Positions 1 through 7,256 of a stretch of 20,449 nucleotides of DNA are shown piece by piece. The stretch's first letter is position 1. Each line of letters begins with the position of its first letter. The notes beneath the pieces were generated by a model. The model was not told where the DNA came from. It worked only from the letters and a program-made list of their open reading frames with translations, and did no database searches. The translations under genes and the position numbers were made by a program. Source of the stretch: CAYWFP01 sp964457365 (lineage in GTDB: Bacteria; Planctomycetota; SZUA-567). Where the stretch lies: the NCBI GenBank assembly GCA_964457365.1, contig CAYWFP010000074.1:1-20449 (forward strand). The letters are read 5' to 3'.

Positions 1-182
1 GGCGTGCCGTCGGTGGAGCAGTCGTCGACGAAGATCACCTCCCACGGCGCGGGGTGGCTCTCCAGCGCGGAGACGAGTTCGGCCTCCAGGAGCGGCAGGC
101 ACTCCTCCTCATTGTAGACGGGGATGACCACCGAGAGGTCGCGGCGGTCGGTACCGTGCTTGCGTGCGGAGTCATGGCTCAA
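1..182 (-). CDS. Family 2 glycosyltransferase, N-terminal fragment
   Basis: This is the N-terminal part of a GT2 (GT-A fold) glycosyltransferase; the rest lies beyond the left edge. Read on the minus strand, the frame contains DLSVVIPVYNEEECLPLL, followed after a short helix by WEVIFVDDCSTDGT. These are the nucleotide-binding first strand and the first acidic motif of DPM1/ArnC-like enzymes that transfer a sugar from a nucleotide-sugar to a lipid carrier or glycan. No ATG or GTG lies in frame upstream of these motifs. The only suitable initiator is TTG at 182-180, giving a start M-S-H-D-S-A-R-K. The Shine-Dalgarno sequence before it is poor, so the exact start is uncertain. A possible promoter lies 50 to 77 bases upstream of the TTG. 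The donor and acceptor cannot be told from this fragment; the family call is firm. Confidence 0.82.
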   Translation of the reverse strand, partial: MSHDSARKHGTDRRDLSVVIPVYNEEECLPLLEAELVSALESHPAPWEVIFVDDCSTDGT

Positions 183-231
183 GGCGGCTCGCTTTCGCGT
201 ATCGATATAAGAAAGGGAGGCGAAAAGGGAT

Positions 232-259
232 ATTGTACAAACGGCAGGCCCGAATCCAA
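232..259 (-). promoter_or_regulatory. Possible sigma70-type promoter for the glycosyltransferase
   Basis: On the minus strand TTGGAT (259-254) and TACAAT (237-232) are separated by 16 bases. The -10 box matches consensus at five of six positions, the -35 only at the first three. It would start transcription near 225, about 43 bases before the TTG start. It lies in the 84-base gap between the VWA gene and the glycosyltransferase. Sequence match only. Confidence 0.35.
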
Positions 260-266
260 GCCAAAA

Positions 267-2519
267 TCAGGGAAGCCCCCAGCGCTTGCGCAGCAGCCAT
301 TCGCCCGAGAGCAGCAGCACGAAGAGCGCGAAGAGCAGCGGCTTGTTCCACAGCGGCACGCGCAGGCGCTCGCGATGGGCTTCCTGTCGTTCGGCCAGAC
401 GTTCGAGATGCCCGGGCAGGTCGGGCAACGCGACGAATTGGCCGCGCGTCTCCAGCGCGATCCAGCGCAGGAGCCGTTCGTTCGGGGCAAGACGATCAAA
501 CTCGCCCGGGCCGCCGCGGATGCGAAAGGTCAACTCCGCCTGCGCCAGCACCGTATCGCCGACGGTGGCCTCGGCGGACAGCGTATACGCGCCGGGCTTG
601 TCGTGTTCGAACCGGGCCTCGTAGGCGCCCGGCAGCGACGGCAGCGACGCGAAAGGCAGCGAGAAGGGGTCGGTCCCGGCCTCCGCGTCGGGTACGACGC
701 GCGCGCGGACCGCCGGCGCTTCCTGCCCCGGCGGGGTCTTGATGCGCGCGGAGAAGACGATCGGCTCGTCCGGACGCACCACCAGGCGGTTGGCGGTGAG
801 GACGAGGCCGGTCTCGTCGGGAAGAATGTCGTCGGCATCGCGGCCGAGCCAGCGGACGATCCGGCCCCAGACGTCGGCGTAGGGGACGGTGCGGCCGCCA
901 CCGAGGCCGACCCAGCGCCAGGCGTCGTGTCCCAGAAAGACCGCGACCTTGCCGCGGCCGAAACGCCGGGTCACCAGCACCGGCACCGGCGGTCCGTCGC
1001 CGACTTTGCCGACCAGGACCGCGACCGCGCCGGGGCGGAGTTCGCCGGCGGGATCGGCGCCCGCGAGCGTCGGCGCCTTGTCCTCCGCTTCGGGCAAGGG
1101 CGGAAAGAACGGCGCCAGCGCCTCGCCCAGGACGTCCGCGCGCGCGATTTGCGGCACGGTGATGCGGATGGGGCCGGTCGGCGCGTCTCGCTCCGGCGCC
1201 GGCGCCAGGGGCAACGCCTCGCCCAGCGGGCTCTCGGCCAGACGACTCCGCGCGCCGGTGGTGTGGCTGCCGGGCAGTACCAGCAGGCCCATGCCGTCGG
1301 CCACGGCCGCACGCAACAGCGCGGCGGTCTTGTCGCCCAGTTCCGCGCGCGCCAGGTCGCCGAGGATCAGCACGTTCAGGCTCGCCAGGTCGCTGCGCGC
1401 CTGCGGCAGCCCCTCGAGTTCGAGGCCGCTGATCGAACCCTGGCGGAGGAACCGGCCGTCGCCGGTGTGGATGAAGGACATGAACTCCAGCCCCGGATCG
1501 GTCGCCAGCGCGCGGCGGAGGAACTTGTAGTCGGGGCGGATCTCGCCCTCGAGGTACATCACGCGCGGCAGGCGCTCGTGCACCCAGAGTGGAAACGACG
1601 CGGTGTTGTTCTCGATCACCGATTCGCCCGGCAGCGGTTCGACGGCGACGGTCAGGTCGACCAGCCCGGTCGTCTCGGGGTGAAAGTTGAGCGTCACCGC
1701 CTGCGGCCCCGCGGCGTCGTCGAGGACGGCTTCGTTCGTCGCCAGCGTCTTGTCGTCGCGGCGCAGGACGATCTTCGCCGTCTCCCCCGCGACGCCGTCG
1801 GCGTCGATGTAGGCGACGATCTGCGTCACCGAGCCGACGGGGGCGCGGTCGCGGTGGTCCAGACCGGCGATGGCGACGTCGACGAAAGCGTCGTCCTTCT
1901 CGATAGGGCGACCGACGGCGACGGTGTCGACGGGAATGCCCAGTCCTTCCGCGACCGGGAGCGGATCCACGCCGGCGGTGTCGTTGCCGTCGGTGACCAG
2001 GACGATCCGCGCGGGCGGCTCTTCCTTCGACGTTTCGCGGAGGCTCTGGGCGATCCAGGTGTGCGTGCGTGCGGGCGTCAGGTCCAGCAGGTCCTCGCCG
2101 GAGACGGGAAAGCCCGGATGTTGCGCGAAGGGACGGATGGTCAGCGCCATGGACTCGGCGCGGGAAACGGCGCGCTCGCCGTCGAGAAGCGCCAGCACCG
2201 CCTGGCGCAGGCGCGTCGGTCCGTCGCGGACGTCGCGGACGGACATGCTCGCCGAGCGGTCCAAGAGCACCAGGCAGCGATAGGTGAGGGCGGTGTTGCG
2301 CGCGAGGCGAAGCTCGGGGCGCAGCAGCAGGCAGACCAGGCACAAGAGCGCCAGGAGACGCAGGAGCAGGCCGATACGCGCGCGCCCCCCGGTCAGGGCG
2401 CGGACGGCGCGCGGGTACGCCGCCGCACCGGCGACGAGCGCCAGCAGGAGAATCGCCAGGCCGGCCCAGACGGACCAGCCCGCGTCGAACGCCAGGCGTA
2501 CGTCGGTGTCGCCCATCAT
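267..2519 (-). CDS. VWA-domain membrane protein (BatA/amidotransferase-like)
   Basis: A 750-residue protein with two N-terminal membrane segments (about 18-35 and 49-67) and a third near the C-terminus (about 727-742). Just after the second segment comes a von Willebrand A metal-binding (MIDAS) signature, DRSASMS, with D87, S89 and S91. Candidate MIDAS Thr residues lie around 152-154 and the VTDGND motif at about 176-180, so the VWA core appears intact. The middle region (about 330-520) contains ILGDLARAEL and MGLLVLPGSHTTGARS, reminiscent of the amidotransferase-like domain seen in large planctomycete and verrucomicrobial VWA proteins; there is no obvious catalytic Cys nucleophile, so it is probably not catalytic. 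The 560-700 part looks like Ig-type beta domains. In this family such genes often sit with MoxR ATPases, which are absent here. The start is M-M-G-D; the second Met is equally possible. It is the last gene of the run that begins at 7202. Role unknown, perhaps metal-dependent protein assembly at the inner membrane. Confidence 0.8.
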   Translation of the reverse strand: MMGDTDVRLAFDAGWSVWAGLAILLLALVAGAAAYPRAVRALTGGRARIGLLLRLLALLCLVCLLLRPELRLARNTALTYRCLVLLDRSASMSVRDVRDGPTRLRQAVLALLDGERAVSRAESMALTIRPFAQHPGFPVSGEDLLDLTPARTHTWIAQSLRETSKEEPPARIVLVTDGNDTAGVDPLPVAEGLGIPVDTVAVGRPIEKDDAFVDVAIAGLDHRDRAPVGSVTQIVAYIDADGVAGETAKIVLRRDDKTLATNEAVLDDAAGPQAVTLNFHPETTGLVDLTVAVEPLPGESVIENNTASFPLWVHERLPRVMYLEGEIRPDYKFLRRALATDPGLEFMSFIHTGDGRFLRQGSISGLELEGLPQARSDLASLNVLILGDLARAELGDKTAALLRAAVADGMGLLVLPGSHTTGARSRLAESPLGEALPLAPAPERDAPTGPIRITVPQIARADVLGEALAPFFPPLPEAEDKAPTLAGADPAGELRPGAVAVLVGKVGDGPPVPVLVTRRFGRGKVAVFLGHDAWRWVGLGGGRTVPYADVWGRIVRWLGRDADDILPDETGLVLTANRLVVRPDEPIVFSARIKTPPGQEAPAVRARVVPDAEAGTDPFSLPFASLPSLPGAYEARFEHDKPGAYTLSAEATVGDTVLAQAELTFRIRGGPGEFDRLAPNERLLRWIALETRGQFVALPDLPGHLERLAERQEAHRERLRVPLWNKPLLFALFVLLLSGEWLLRKRWGLP

Positions 2520-2543
2520 CCGCGGCCTATCGGGCGCAGGGGG

Positions 2544-2684
2544 TCAGGACGCGGCATCGTCTTTCTTCGCCGTCTTGAGCCAGCGCTTGCGCCCGCGCTG
2601 GATGACGCGTTGGTTGCCCTTGGCTTTCTGTCGCTTGACGCGGGCGGCTTTGCGTTTCTTGATCAGTCGTTTCTTGAATTCCAT
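2544..2684 (-). CDS. 46-residue highly basic protein
   Basis: A short gene reading MEFKKRLIKKRKAARV at the N-terminus and ending KTAKKDDAAS. Twelve Lys and eight Arg make 20 of 46 residues basic, against three acidic ones. There is one Trp (W35), no Cys, no His and no membrane segment. The ATG is preceded by GAAGGAG about seven bases upstream, one of the strongest ribosome binding sites in the window. The gene fits between its neighbours without overlap: 15 bases after glyQS and 24 before the VWA gene. I do not recognise the family. The composition suggests an RNA- or ribosome-associated protein, in keeping with a place beside glycyl-tRNA synthetase, but that is inference. It is not the same as the PVC small basic protein at 5373-5570. 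Confidence 0.8.
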   Translation of the reverse strand: MEFKKRLIKKRKAARVKRQKAKGNQRVIQRGRKRWLKTAKKDDAAS

Positions 2685-2699
2685 GCGATGCTCCTTCGG

Positions 2700-4193
2700 C
2701 TATTTCAGCTTGTCCTTGACGAATGCGACGATGCCGGCGACCGGCAGACGCTCCTGGATCATGCCGTCGCGCTCGCGCACGGTGACGGTCTCCGCGCTCA
2801 TGGTCTCGCCGTCGACGGTGATGCAGAAGGGGGTGCCGGCCTCGTCCATGCGGCGATAGCGCCGGCCGATGGCGCCGCTCTGGTCGTAGAAGCTGTTGAC
2901 GCCCTCGTCCAGCAGCGCGTCGACGATGGCGCGGGCCTTCTCGGGCATGCCCTCCTTCTTCACCAGCGGGAAGACCGCGGCCTTGATCGGGGCCAGCCGC
3001 GGATGGAAGCGCAGCACCGAGCGCGTCTCGCCGTTCTCGAGGGCCTCCTCCTCGTACGCGTCGCAGAGGAACGCCAGCGCGGCGCGATCGGCGCCGGCGG
3101 CGGGCTCGATGACGTACGGGACGTAGCGGCGCTTGGTCTCGGTCTCGAAGCAGGAGAGGTCCTTGCCGCTGTGCTCGGCGTGTTGCTTGAGGTCGTAGTC
3201 GGTCCGGTTGGCGATGCCTTCCAACTCGCCCCACTCCCCCTCGCCCGCCTCGTTTTCGAAGGGGAAGAAGTATTCCACGTCGGCGCAGGCCTTGGCGTAG
3301 TGGGCCAGCTCCTCGGCTTCGTGCGCGCGCAGGCGCAGGCGTTCGGGCTTGATGCCGAGGTCGATATACCACTGCAGGCGGGCATTCTGCCAGTAGTCGA
3401 ACCACTCGTCGTCGGTACCGGGCTCGACGAAGTATTCCATCTCCATCTGCTCGAATTCGCAGGTGCGGTAGGTCAGGTTGCTGGTGGTGATCTCGTTGCG
3501 ATAGCTCTTGCCGACCTGGGCGATGCCGAAGGGCGGCTTGACGCGGGCGGTGGTGAGGACGTTGAGGAAGTTGACGAACATGCCCTGCGCGGTCTCGGGG
3601 CGCAGGTAGACCGCCGCGTTGTCGACGATCTGGGCCATGCGCGTCTTGCGCGCCGCCGGGTCGAGCGCGGCGAGTTCGTCGATGGCGCCGAGGATCTCCT
3701 GCATCGGGTCCACCGGTCCGAGCGAGGTGCGGAACATCAGGTTGAAGAGGCGCTCTTCGGAGAGATCCGGCGCGCCGCAGACCGGGCAGACGTAGCCGCG
3801 CGGATCGACCGTGGCGGTGATCTTCCTGTTGCTCGTCTTGCCGCCCTCGTGGTAGGTCGCCTCCTCGCCGGGATTGGCGCTCGGCGCGTGATCGGCCCGA
3901 AAGCGCGCCTTGCAGTTGCGGCAGTCGACCAGCGGATCGCAGAAGCCCGCGAGATGTCCGGACGCCTTCCAGACGTCGGGGTGCATGATGATCGAGCAGT
4001 CGAGGCCGACGATGTCGTCGCGGCGGTGGACCATGTCGCGCCACCAGGCGGCCTTGAGGTTGCGCTTGAGCTCCACTCCCAGCGGGCCGTAGTCGTAGCA
4101 GGCTTTCAAGCCGCCGTAGATCTCGGAGCTCTGGAAGATGAAACCGCGGCGCTTGGCCAGGGAGACGATGGTCTTCATCGTGTCGTTGGGCAT
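2700..4193 (-). CDS. glyQS: Glycyl-tRNA synthetase, dimeric class II type
   Basis: Charges tRNA-Gly with glycine using ATP in the cytoplasm. The 497 residues match the single-chain (alpha2) bacterial and eukaryotic form, not the alpha2beta2 GlyQ/GlyS type. The N-terminus has RRGFIFQSSEIYGG and YDYGPLGVELKRNL. A zinc-binding insert follows, with CRNC at 91-94 and CPVC at 136-139. The class II catalytic core shows LRPETAQG (197-204), GKSYRNEI (229-236) and EFEQMEMEYF. The C-terminal anticodon-binding domain contains FPLVKKEG, GVNSFYDQSGAIGRRYRRMDE and TVTVRERDG. One oddity is RTCEF at 243-247, where I remember RTREF as usual. The ATG at 4193 has AAAGG seven bases upstream; an in-frame Met6 is an alternative. 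It starts three bases after the aminotransferase stop, so the two are co-transcribed. Confidence 0.97.
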   Translation of the reverse strand: MPNDTMKTIVSLAKRRGFIFQSSEIYGGLKACYDYGPLGVELKRNLKAAWWRDMVHRRDDIVGLDCSIIMHPDVWKASGHLAGFCDPLVDCRNCKARFRADHAPSANPGEEATYHEGGKTSNRKITATVDPRGYVCPVCGAPDLSEERLFNLMFRTSLGPVDPMQEILGAIDELAALDPAARKTRMAQIVDNAAVYLRPETAQGMFVNFLNVLTTARVKPPFGIAQVGKSYRNEITTSNLTYRTCEFEQMEMEYFVEPGTDDEWFDYWQNARLQWYIDLGIKPERLRLRAHEAEELAHYAKACADVEYFFPFENEAGEGEWGELEGIANRTDYDLKQHAEHSGKDLSCFETETKRRYVPYVIEPAAGADRAALAFLCDAYEEEALENGETRSVLRFHPRLAPIKAAVFPLVKKEGMPEKARAIVDALLDEGVNSFYDQSGAIGRRYRRMDEAGTPFCITVDGETMSAETVTVRERDGMIQERLPVAGIVAFVKDKLK

Positions 4194-4196
4194 GGG

Positions 4197-5324
4197 CTAC
4201 CTTTTGACAGGGCCGCTGCGCAGGCGGCGGAGCACCGCCAGGCCGCGGTCGATCGTCTCGTCCGTGGTCGGATAGGCGATACGGAAATGCGAATGCTGCT
4301 CGCTGAAGACGCTGCCCGGGATGACCAGCAGGTTCTCGGCGATGCAGGCGGCGACGAACTCCATGTCCTCGCCCCACGGCACGCGCGGGAAGATGTAGAA
4401 CGCGCCGCCGGGCTTCTCCACCTCGTAGCCGGCGTCGAGCAGCCCGGCGTATAGCCGATCACGCTTGTGCCGGTAGGTGTCGACCATCGCGGCGGTGTCT
4501 TCGAGCAGCGCCGCGACGGCAGCTTGCTGGAACGGCGCGGGCGCGCAGACGAAGGTGAACTGTTGGAACTTGGTCATCGCCGCGATCAGGGGCGCGGGGC
4601 CGGCGGCGTACCCGATGCGCCAGCCGGTCATGGCGTGGCTCTTGCTGAAGCCGCCCAGGAGCAGCGTGTTCTCGTACACCTCGGCGAAGCTCGCAAACGG
4701 CGCGTCGTAGCAGTACGGCGCGTAGATCTCGTCGCTGACGGCGACGATACCCGAGGGCGCGAGCTTCTCGGCAAGCGCGGCGAGTTCGTCGCGCGCGTAG
4801 ACCTTTCCCGTCGGATTGCACGGCGAGTTGATGCAGATGACTTTCGTCCGCGGGGTGATCAGCCCGGCGATGCGTTCGGGATCGAGCGACCAGTCGGGGT
4901 AGGTGTCGTAACAGACCGGCCGCGCGCCGAGCATCAGCGCCAGTTGCTTGTACATGACGAAGTACGGCTCGGGGATCAGGATCTCGTCGTCCGGGTCCAG
5001 CAGCGCCAGGAACGACAGCAAGAGGCCGCCGGAGACCGCGCTGGTGACCAGCAGTTCCGACTCGTCGTAGCGCCCGCCCAGGTGCGCCAGCAGCGCCGCG
5101 CGCAACTCCGGCGCGCCCTGGGTCCGCGTATACCGGTTGGTCCCGCCGCGGATGGCGGCGGCCGCGGCGTCCTTGACCGCGTCGGGCACGTCGAAGTCCG
5201 GCTGGCCGATCGAGAGGTCGATCGGATCCTGCAGGTCGGCGGCGAGGTCGAAGACCTTGCGGATGCCGCTGATGTCCGTGGCGGCGACGCGTCGGGCCAG
5301 GGACGGTGAAGTGGTCGTGGTCAT
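4197..5324 (-). CDS. PLP-dependent aminotransferase, class I/II (AspC-like)
   Basis: A fold-type I aminotransferase of 375 residues that moves amino groups between an amino acid and a 2-oxoacid using pyridoxal phosphate. Visible motifs are the N-terminal DLSIGQPDFDVP, substrate-side Y-T-R-T-Q-G, the PLP-ring segment INSPCNPTGKVY, SDEIYAPYCY, and the lysine loop GGFSKSHAMTGWRIGYAAG, in which the Lys forms the Schiff base. The C-terminal GGAFYIFPRV and HFRIAY, with the carboxylate-binding Arg, complete the set. The ATG at 5324 gives MTTTTSPSLARRV, a normal family start; an upstream in-frame ATG at 5372 would add 16 residues and bring the start right up to the preceding gene. The nearest relatives are aspartate/aromatic/LL-DAP-type enzymes of the AspC/PatA group. 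Substrate cannot be fixed from sequence. Confidence 0.93.
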   Translation of the reverse strand: MTTTTSPSLARRVAATDISGIRKVFDLAADLQDPIDLSIGQPDFDVPDAVKDAAAAAIRGGTNRYTRTQGAPELRAALLAHLGGRYDESELLVTSAVSGGLLLSFLALLDPDDEILIPEPYFVMYKQLALMLGARPVCYDTYPDWSLDPERIAGLITPRTKVICINSPCNPTGKVYARDELAALAEKLAPSGIVAVSDEIYAPYCYDAPFASFAEVYENTLLLGGFSKSHAMTGWRIGYAAGPAPLIAAMTKFQQFTFVCAPAPFQQAAVAALLEDTAAMVDTYRHKRDRLYAGLLDAGYEVEKPGGAFYIFPRVPWGEDMEFVAACIAENLLVIPGSVFSEQHSHFRIAYPTTDETIDRGLAVLRRLRSGPVKR

Positions 5325-5372
5325 CGCGGGATTACCGGGAACGGGACGGAGGAGCCTTCGCGCCGGGCGCAT

Positions 5373-5570
5373 TCACGCCTCGTCTTCCTCGTCCTTCTTC
5401 TTCTTCTTGACGGCCATCTTGATCGAGCGGACCTTCGGCAGCCCCAGCACCGATTTCTCGCGGTTCCACCGGCCATGTTGCTCGAGTCTCTCCAGGCGTT
5501 CGCTGCGGCTGAGCACGTTGCGGTGCTTGACCATGCCGCTGCCCATGCGCAGACTGCTGTGAATGCTCAC
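5373..5570 (-). CDS. PVC-type small basic protein
   Basis: A 65-residue protein starting MSIHSSLRMGSGMVKHRN and containing VLSRSERLERLEQ, GRW and SVLGLPKVRSIK, followed by a KKKKK run and a short acidic tail DEEDE. From memory this matches the small basic protein family of Chlamydiae, Verrucomicrobia and related phyla (TIGR04137-like), suspected of acting at the ribosome or on rRNA; the function is not established. The start is GTG at 5570-5568, with GAGGAG seven bases upstream, which places the conserved M-S-I at the N-terminus. The leader just upstream holds two small hairpins. It lies 61 bases after the DUF89 gene and 48 before the aminotransferase. This gene is the main evidence that the organism belongs to the PVC superphylum. 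Confidence 0.88.
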   Translation of the reverse strand: MSIHSSLRMGSGMVKHRNVLSRSERLERLEQHGRWNREKSVLGLPKVRSIKMAVKKKKKDEEDEA

Positions 5571-5591
5571 GTCTCTTCTCCTCGTTTGTCT

Positions 5592-5618
5592 CTCGCTTTC
5601 GCGCCGGCAAGCGCCGGC
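5592..5618 (-). promoter_or_regulatory. Two tandem hairpins in the leader of the small basic protein gene
   Basis: On the minus strand GCCGGC-GCTT-GCCGGC (5618-5603) is a perfect six-base-pair stem with a four-base loop. It is followed by CGC-GAAA-GCG (5603-5594), a GNRA-type mini-hairpin that shares a base with the first. The ribosome binding site GAGGAG follows after about 13 bases. There is no T-run, so it is not an intrinsic terminator. It may be an RNA processing, stability or translational control element, or simply GC-rich chance structure. Confidence 0.35.
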
Positions 5619-5631
5619 ATTCGTCCATTCA

Positions 5632-6522
5632 TCATTCCGTCGCGGCCGAGCGGGCCTCGGCCGGGCGGGAGGGTTCGTAACAGAAGACCGCACTGCTGCC
5701 CAGGTCGATGCGCAATTTCCGCGCGGCATGCTCGCAGACGCACTGGAGCAGGAAATACACCTCGCGGTCGCAGCCGGCGAGCGTGTCGTAATTGCGTTCG
5801 CCCTTGGCGATGGCCAGGCCGGCCTGCTCGAAGGTCTCGCGGAAGGCGCTCGAGGCGCGCGGGAGTACCAGGCCGAACATCGGCGCGCCCGGGTCGACGA
5901 TCTTGGCGAACTTGTCCAGACCGACGGCCTCGACGTCGTCGCGGGTGGCGAAGTCCAGCAGCGGCTGCCGCGCGACGACGGCGGTCACCTCGCAGCGCTG
6001 GGCCAGTTCCTCGATAAGCAGCTTGTCCAAGACGATCTCGCCGGCGGCGTTGAGGACGTAGAGGACCGATTCCGCGCGCGAGAGGTCCTTGAGCAGGCGC
6101 TCGCGCTCGTCGCGTCCGATCGGGTCGTCCAGATGTTGCAGGATATCGCGCTCGAAATCCTCGCGGCCCAGGCCGTCGGCGTCCCCGGCGCCACCGGCGA
6201 GGGCGAGGTTGATGCAGGCCACGAGGCGGTTGGGCGCGACGTCGAGGTAGCCGCGGAACTCGCTCTCGAGGCCGAGCATGGCCTTGTTGCGGCGGGCCTT
6301 GAGCTTCTCGTACGGATCGCGCACGCCCAGCGCCTTGTAGGCGACGTTGAGGCATTTGAGCATGACGTCGGCGCTGCTGTCGCCGAGGTCGTTGTCGTCG
6401 GTGAGAGCGTTCATCACCTTGGTCAGCACCTTGCGATGGATGAAGGCGTCGTCGGAGACCAGGCGCGCGGTATCGAGCACCAGTCGCAATGCGTCGGGCA
6501 CGCAATCGGGGATCGGTTTCAT
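5632..6522 (-). CDS. DUF89 (ARMT1-like damage-control phosphatase) family protein
   Basis: A 296-residue protein of the DUF89 family, which in studied members is a metal-dependent phosphatase on damaged or unwanted phosphometabolites. Family marks are the N-terminal IPDCVPDALRLVLD, RDPYEKLK (69-76), NLALAGGAGD, the AGEIVLDKLLIEEL segment (160-173), FREAFEEA-like FRETFEQAG, and IAKGERNYDTL (238-248), which keeps the Lys and Asn of the phosphate site. The metal-binding DNAGE motif of the family reads NAAGE here (158-162), and the downstream NDAT motif reads DFAT (190-193). So the usual Asp-Asn pair and the later Asp are all replaced. The frame is uninterrupted, so it is an intact gene with a changed site. 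The ATG has GGAG eight bases upstream and lies 17 bases after the membrane protein gene. Substrate unknown; loss of phosphatase activity is possible. Confidence 0.85.
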   Translation of the reverse strand: MKPIPDCVPDALRLVLDTARLVSDDAFIHRKVLTKVMNALTDDNDLGDSSADVMLKCLNVAYKALGVRDPYEKLKARRNKAMLGLESEFRGYLDVAPNRLVACINLALAGGAGDADGLGREDFERDILQHLDDPIGRDERERLLKDLSRAESVLYVLNAAGEIVLDKLLIEELAQRCEVTAVVARQPLLDFATRDDVEAVGLDKFAKIVDPGAPMFGLVLPRASSAFRETFEQAGLAIAKGERNYDTLAGCDREVYFLLQCVCEHAARKLRIDLGSSAVFCYEPSRPAEARSAATE

Positions 6523-6539
6523 GACGCCAGCTCCGCGGG

Positions 6540-7202
6540 TCAGTCGAGCAACGTGCCGATGCGCTCGACGCTCAAGTGTTTGTACGGCATATCGTTATGC
6601 CGTCCGGGATGGCTTTTCAGCCGTTCGCGCAACAAGACGATTTTCGGATCGTCCGAGGCGGAAAAGGCCCCCAGCGCCAGTCCGTAGACGCCTTCGCGTT
6701 TCTTCTCGAAGACGAAGACGTTGTGCCGTCCCTGCCTGACCGGCGGCAGTGCGTACAACTGCTCGCGTTCGAGTTCCAGCCGTTCCTTGTCGGCGTCGGC
6801 ATACCCGTCGCTGACGCGCAGCAGGATCGTGTACTTCTCTGGATCGGCCTGCGTCAGTCGCGGGCGCAGCGCGGCGCGCTCGGTCTCGACGACGCCGATG
6901 GGCTTCTGCCCGGCATCGAGGGCGGCGGCGCTGTCGCCGAGGCGGTCGAACTTCAGTTGGGCGGCGTCCTCGCCCTTCTTGTGTCCGATCACGTAGGCCG
7001 ATCCGGTCAAGAGCAGCACCGCGCCGAAAATCACGAAAGCCACGTCCAGAGAGAAGATCACCTCCCGCCCGGTACGGGCGCGGACGGAGGGCGCCGTCTC
7101 GGCGATGTCGTCGGGACGCAACACTGCGCCGCCGTCCTTGACACGGTCTTTCCGGTTGGCGAGGATTTCGTACAACTCGGCTTTGCGGGTTCGCTTGGCC
7201 AT
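6540..7202 (-). CDS. Single-pass membrane protein of unknown function
   Basis: A 220-residue protein that I do not recognise at family level. The N-terminus, MAKRTRKAELYEILANRKDR, is basic and cytoplasmic-looking. One membrane segment spans about 53-73 (VAFVIFGAVLLLTGSAYVIG). The remainder would be periplasmic. It includes YTILLRVSDGYADADKERL, an acidic-basic helix around 138-147, and a C-terminal stretch with VFVFEKKREGVYGLALGAFSA then a helix and the end DMPYKHL. That pattern of a beta strand, GAF-type turn, helix and strand resembles a SPOR peptidoglycan-binding domain, and N-terminal-TM plus SPOR is a common layout in division proteins, but the match is weak. It is the first gene after the promoter at 7280-7307, with a leader of about 70 bases. 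The ribosome binding site is poor (CCCAGG ten bases upstream). Confidence 0.72.
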   Translation of the reverse strand: MAKRTRKAELYEILANRKDRVKDGGAVLRPDDIAETAPSVRARTGREVIFSLDVAFVIFGAVLLLTGSAYVIGHKKGEDAAQLKFDRLGDSAAALDAGQKPIGVVETERAALRPRLTQADPEKYTILLRVSDGYADADKERLELEREQLYALPPVRQGRHNVFVFEKKREGVYGLALGAFSASDDPKIVLLRERLKSHPGRHNDMPYKHLSVERIGTLLD

Positions 7203-7256
7203 AACGCAGACGCCTGGGAAAGTCCCTGGAAACGCGAGAAAGATCGAACCCGGCCC

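Noticed and set aside
2527..4377. A 616-codon minus-strand frame overlapping glyQS and the small gene
   Set aside because: Overlaps glyQS in another frame, is Arg- and Pro-rich, and lacks motifs. The overlapping glyQS frame and the 46-residue gene explain the region better.
54..4454. A 1466-codon open frame on the plus strand
   Set aside because: It lies exactly antisense to the VWA gene, the small basic gene and glyQS, whose motifs are certain. Its product is Arg-, Asp- and Gly-rich low-complexity text without domains; such frames arise in GC-rich DNA opposite real genes.
5632..6522. The DUF89 gene as a pseudogene
   Set aside because: Despite the altered metal motifs the full-length frame is intact, the ribosome binding site is good and other family motifs are kept, so a divergent functional protein is more likely.
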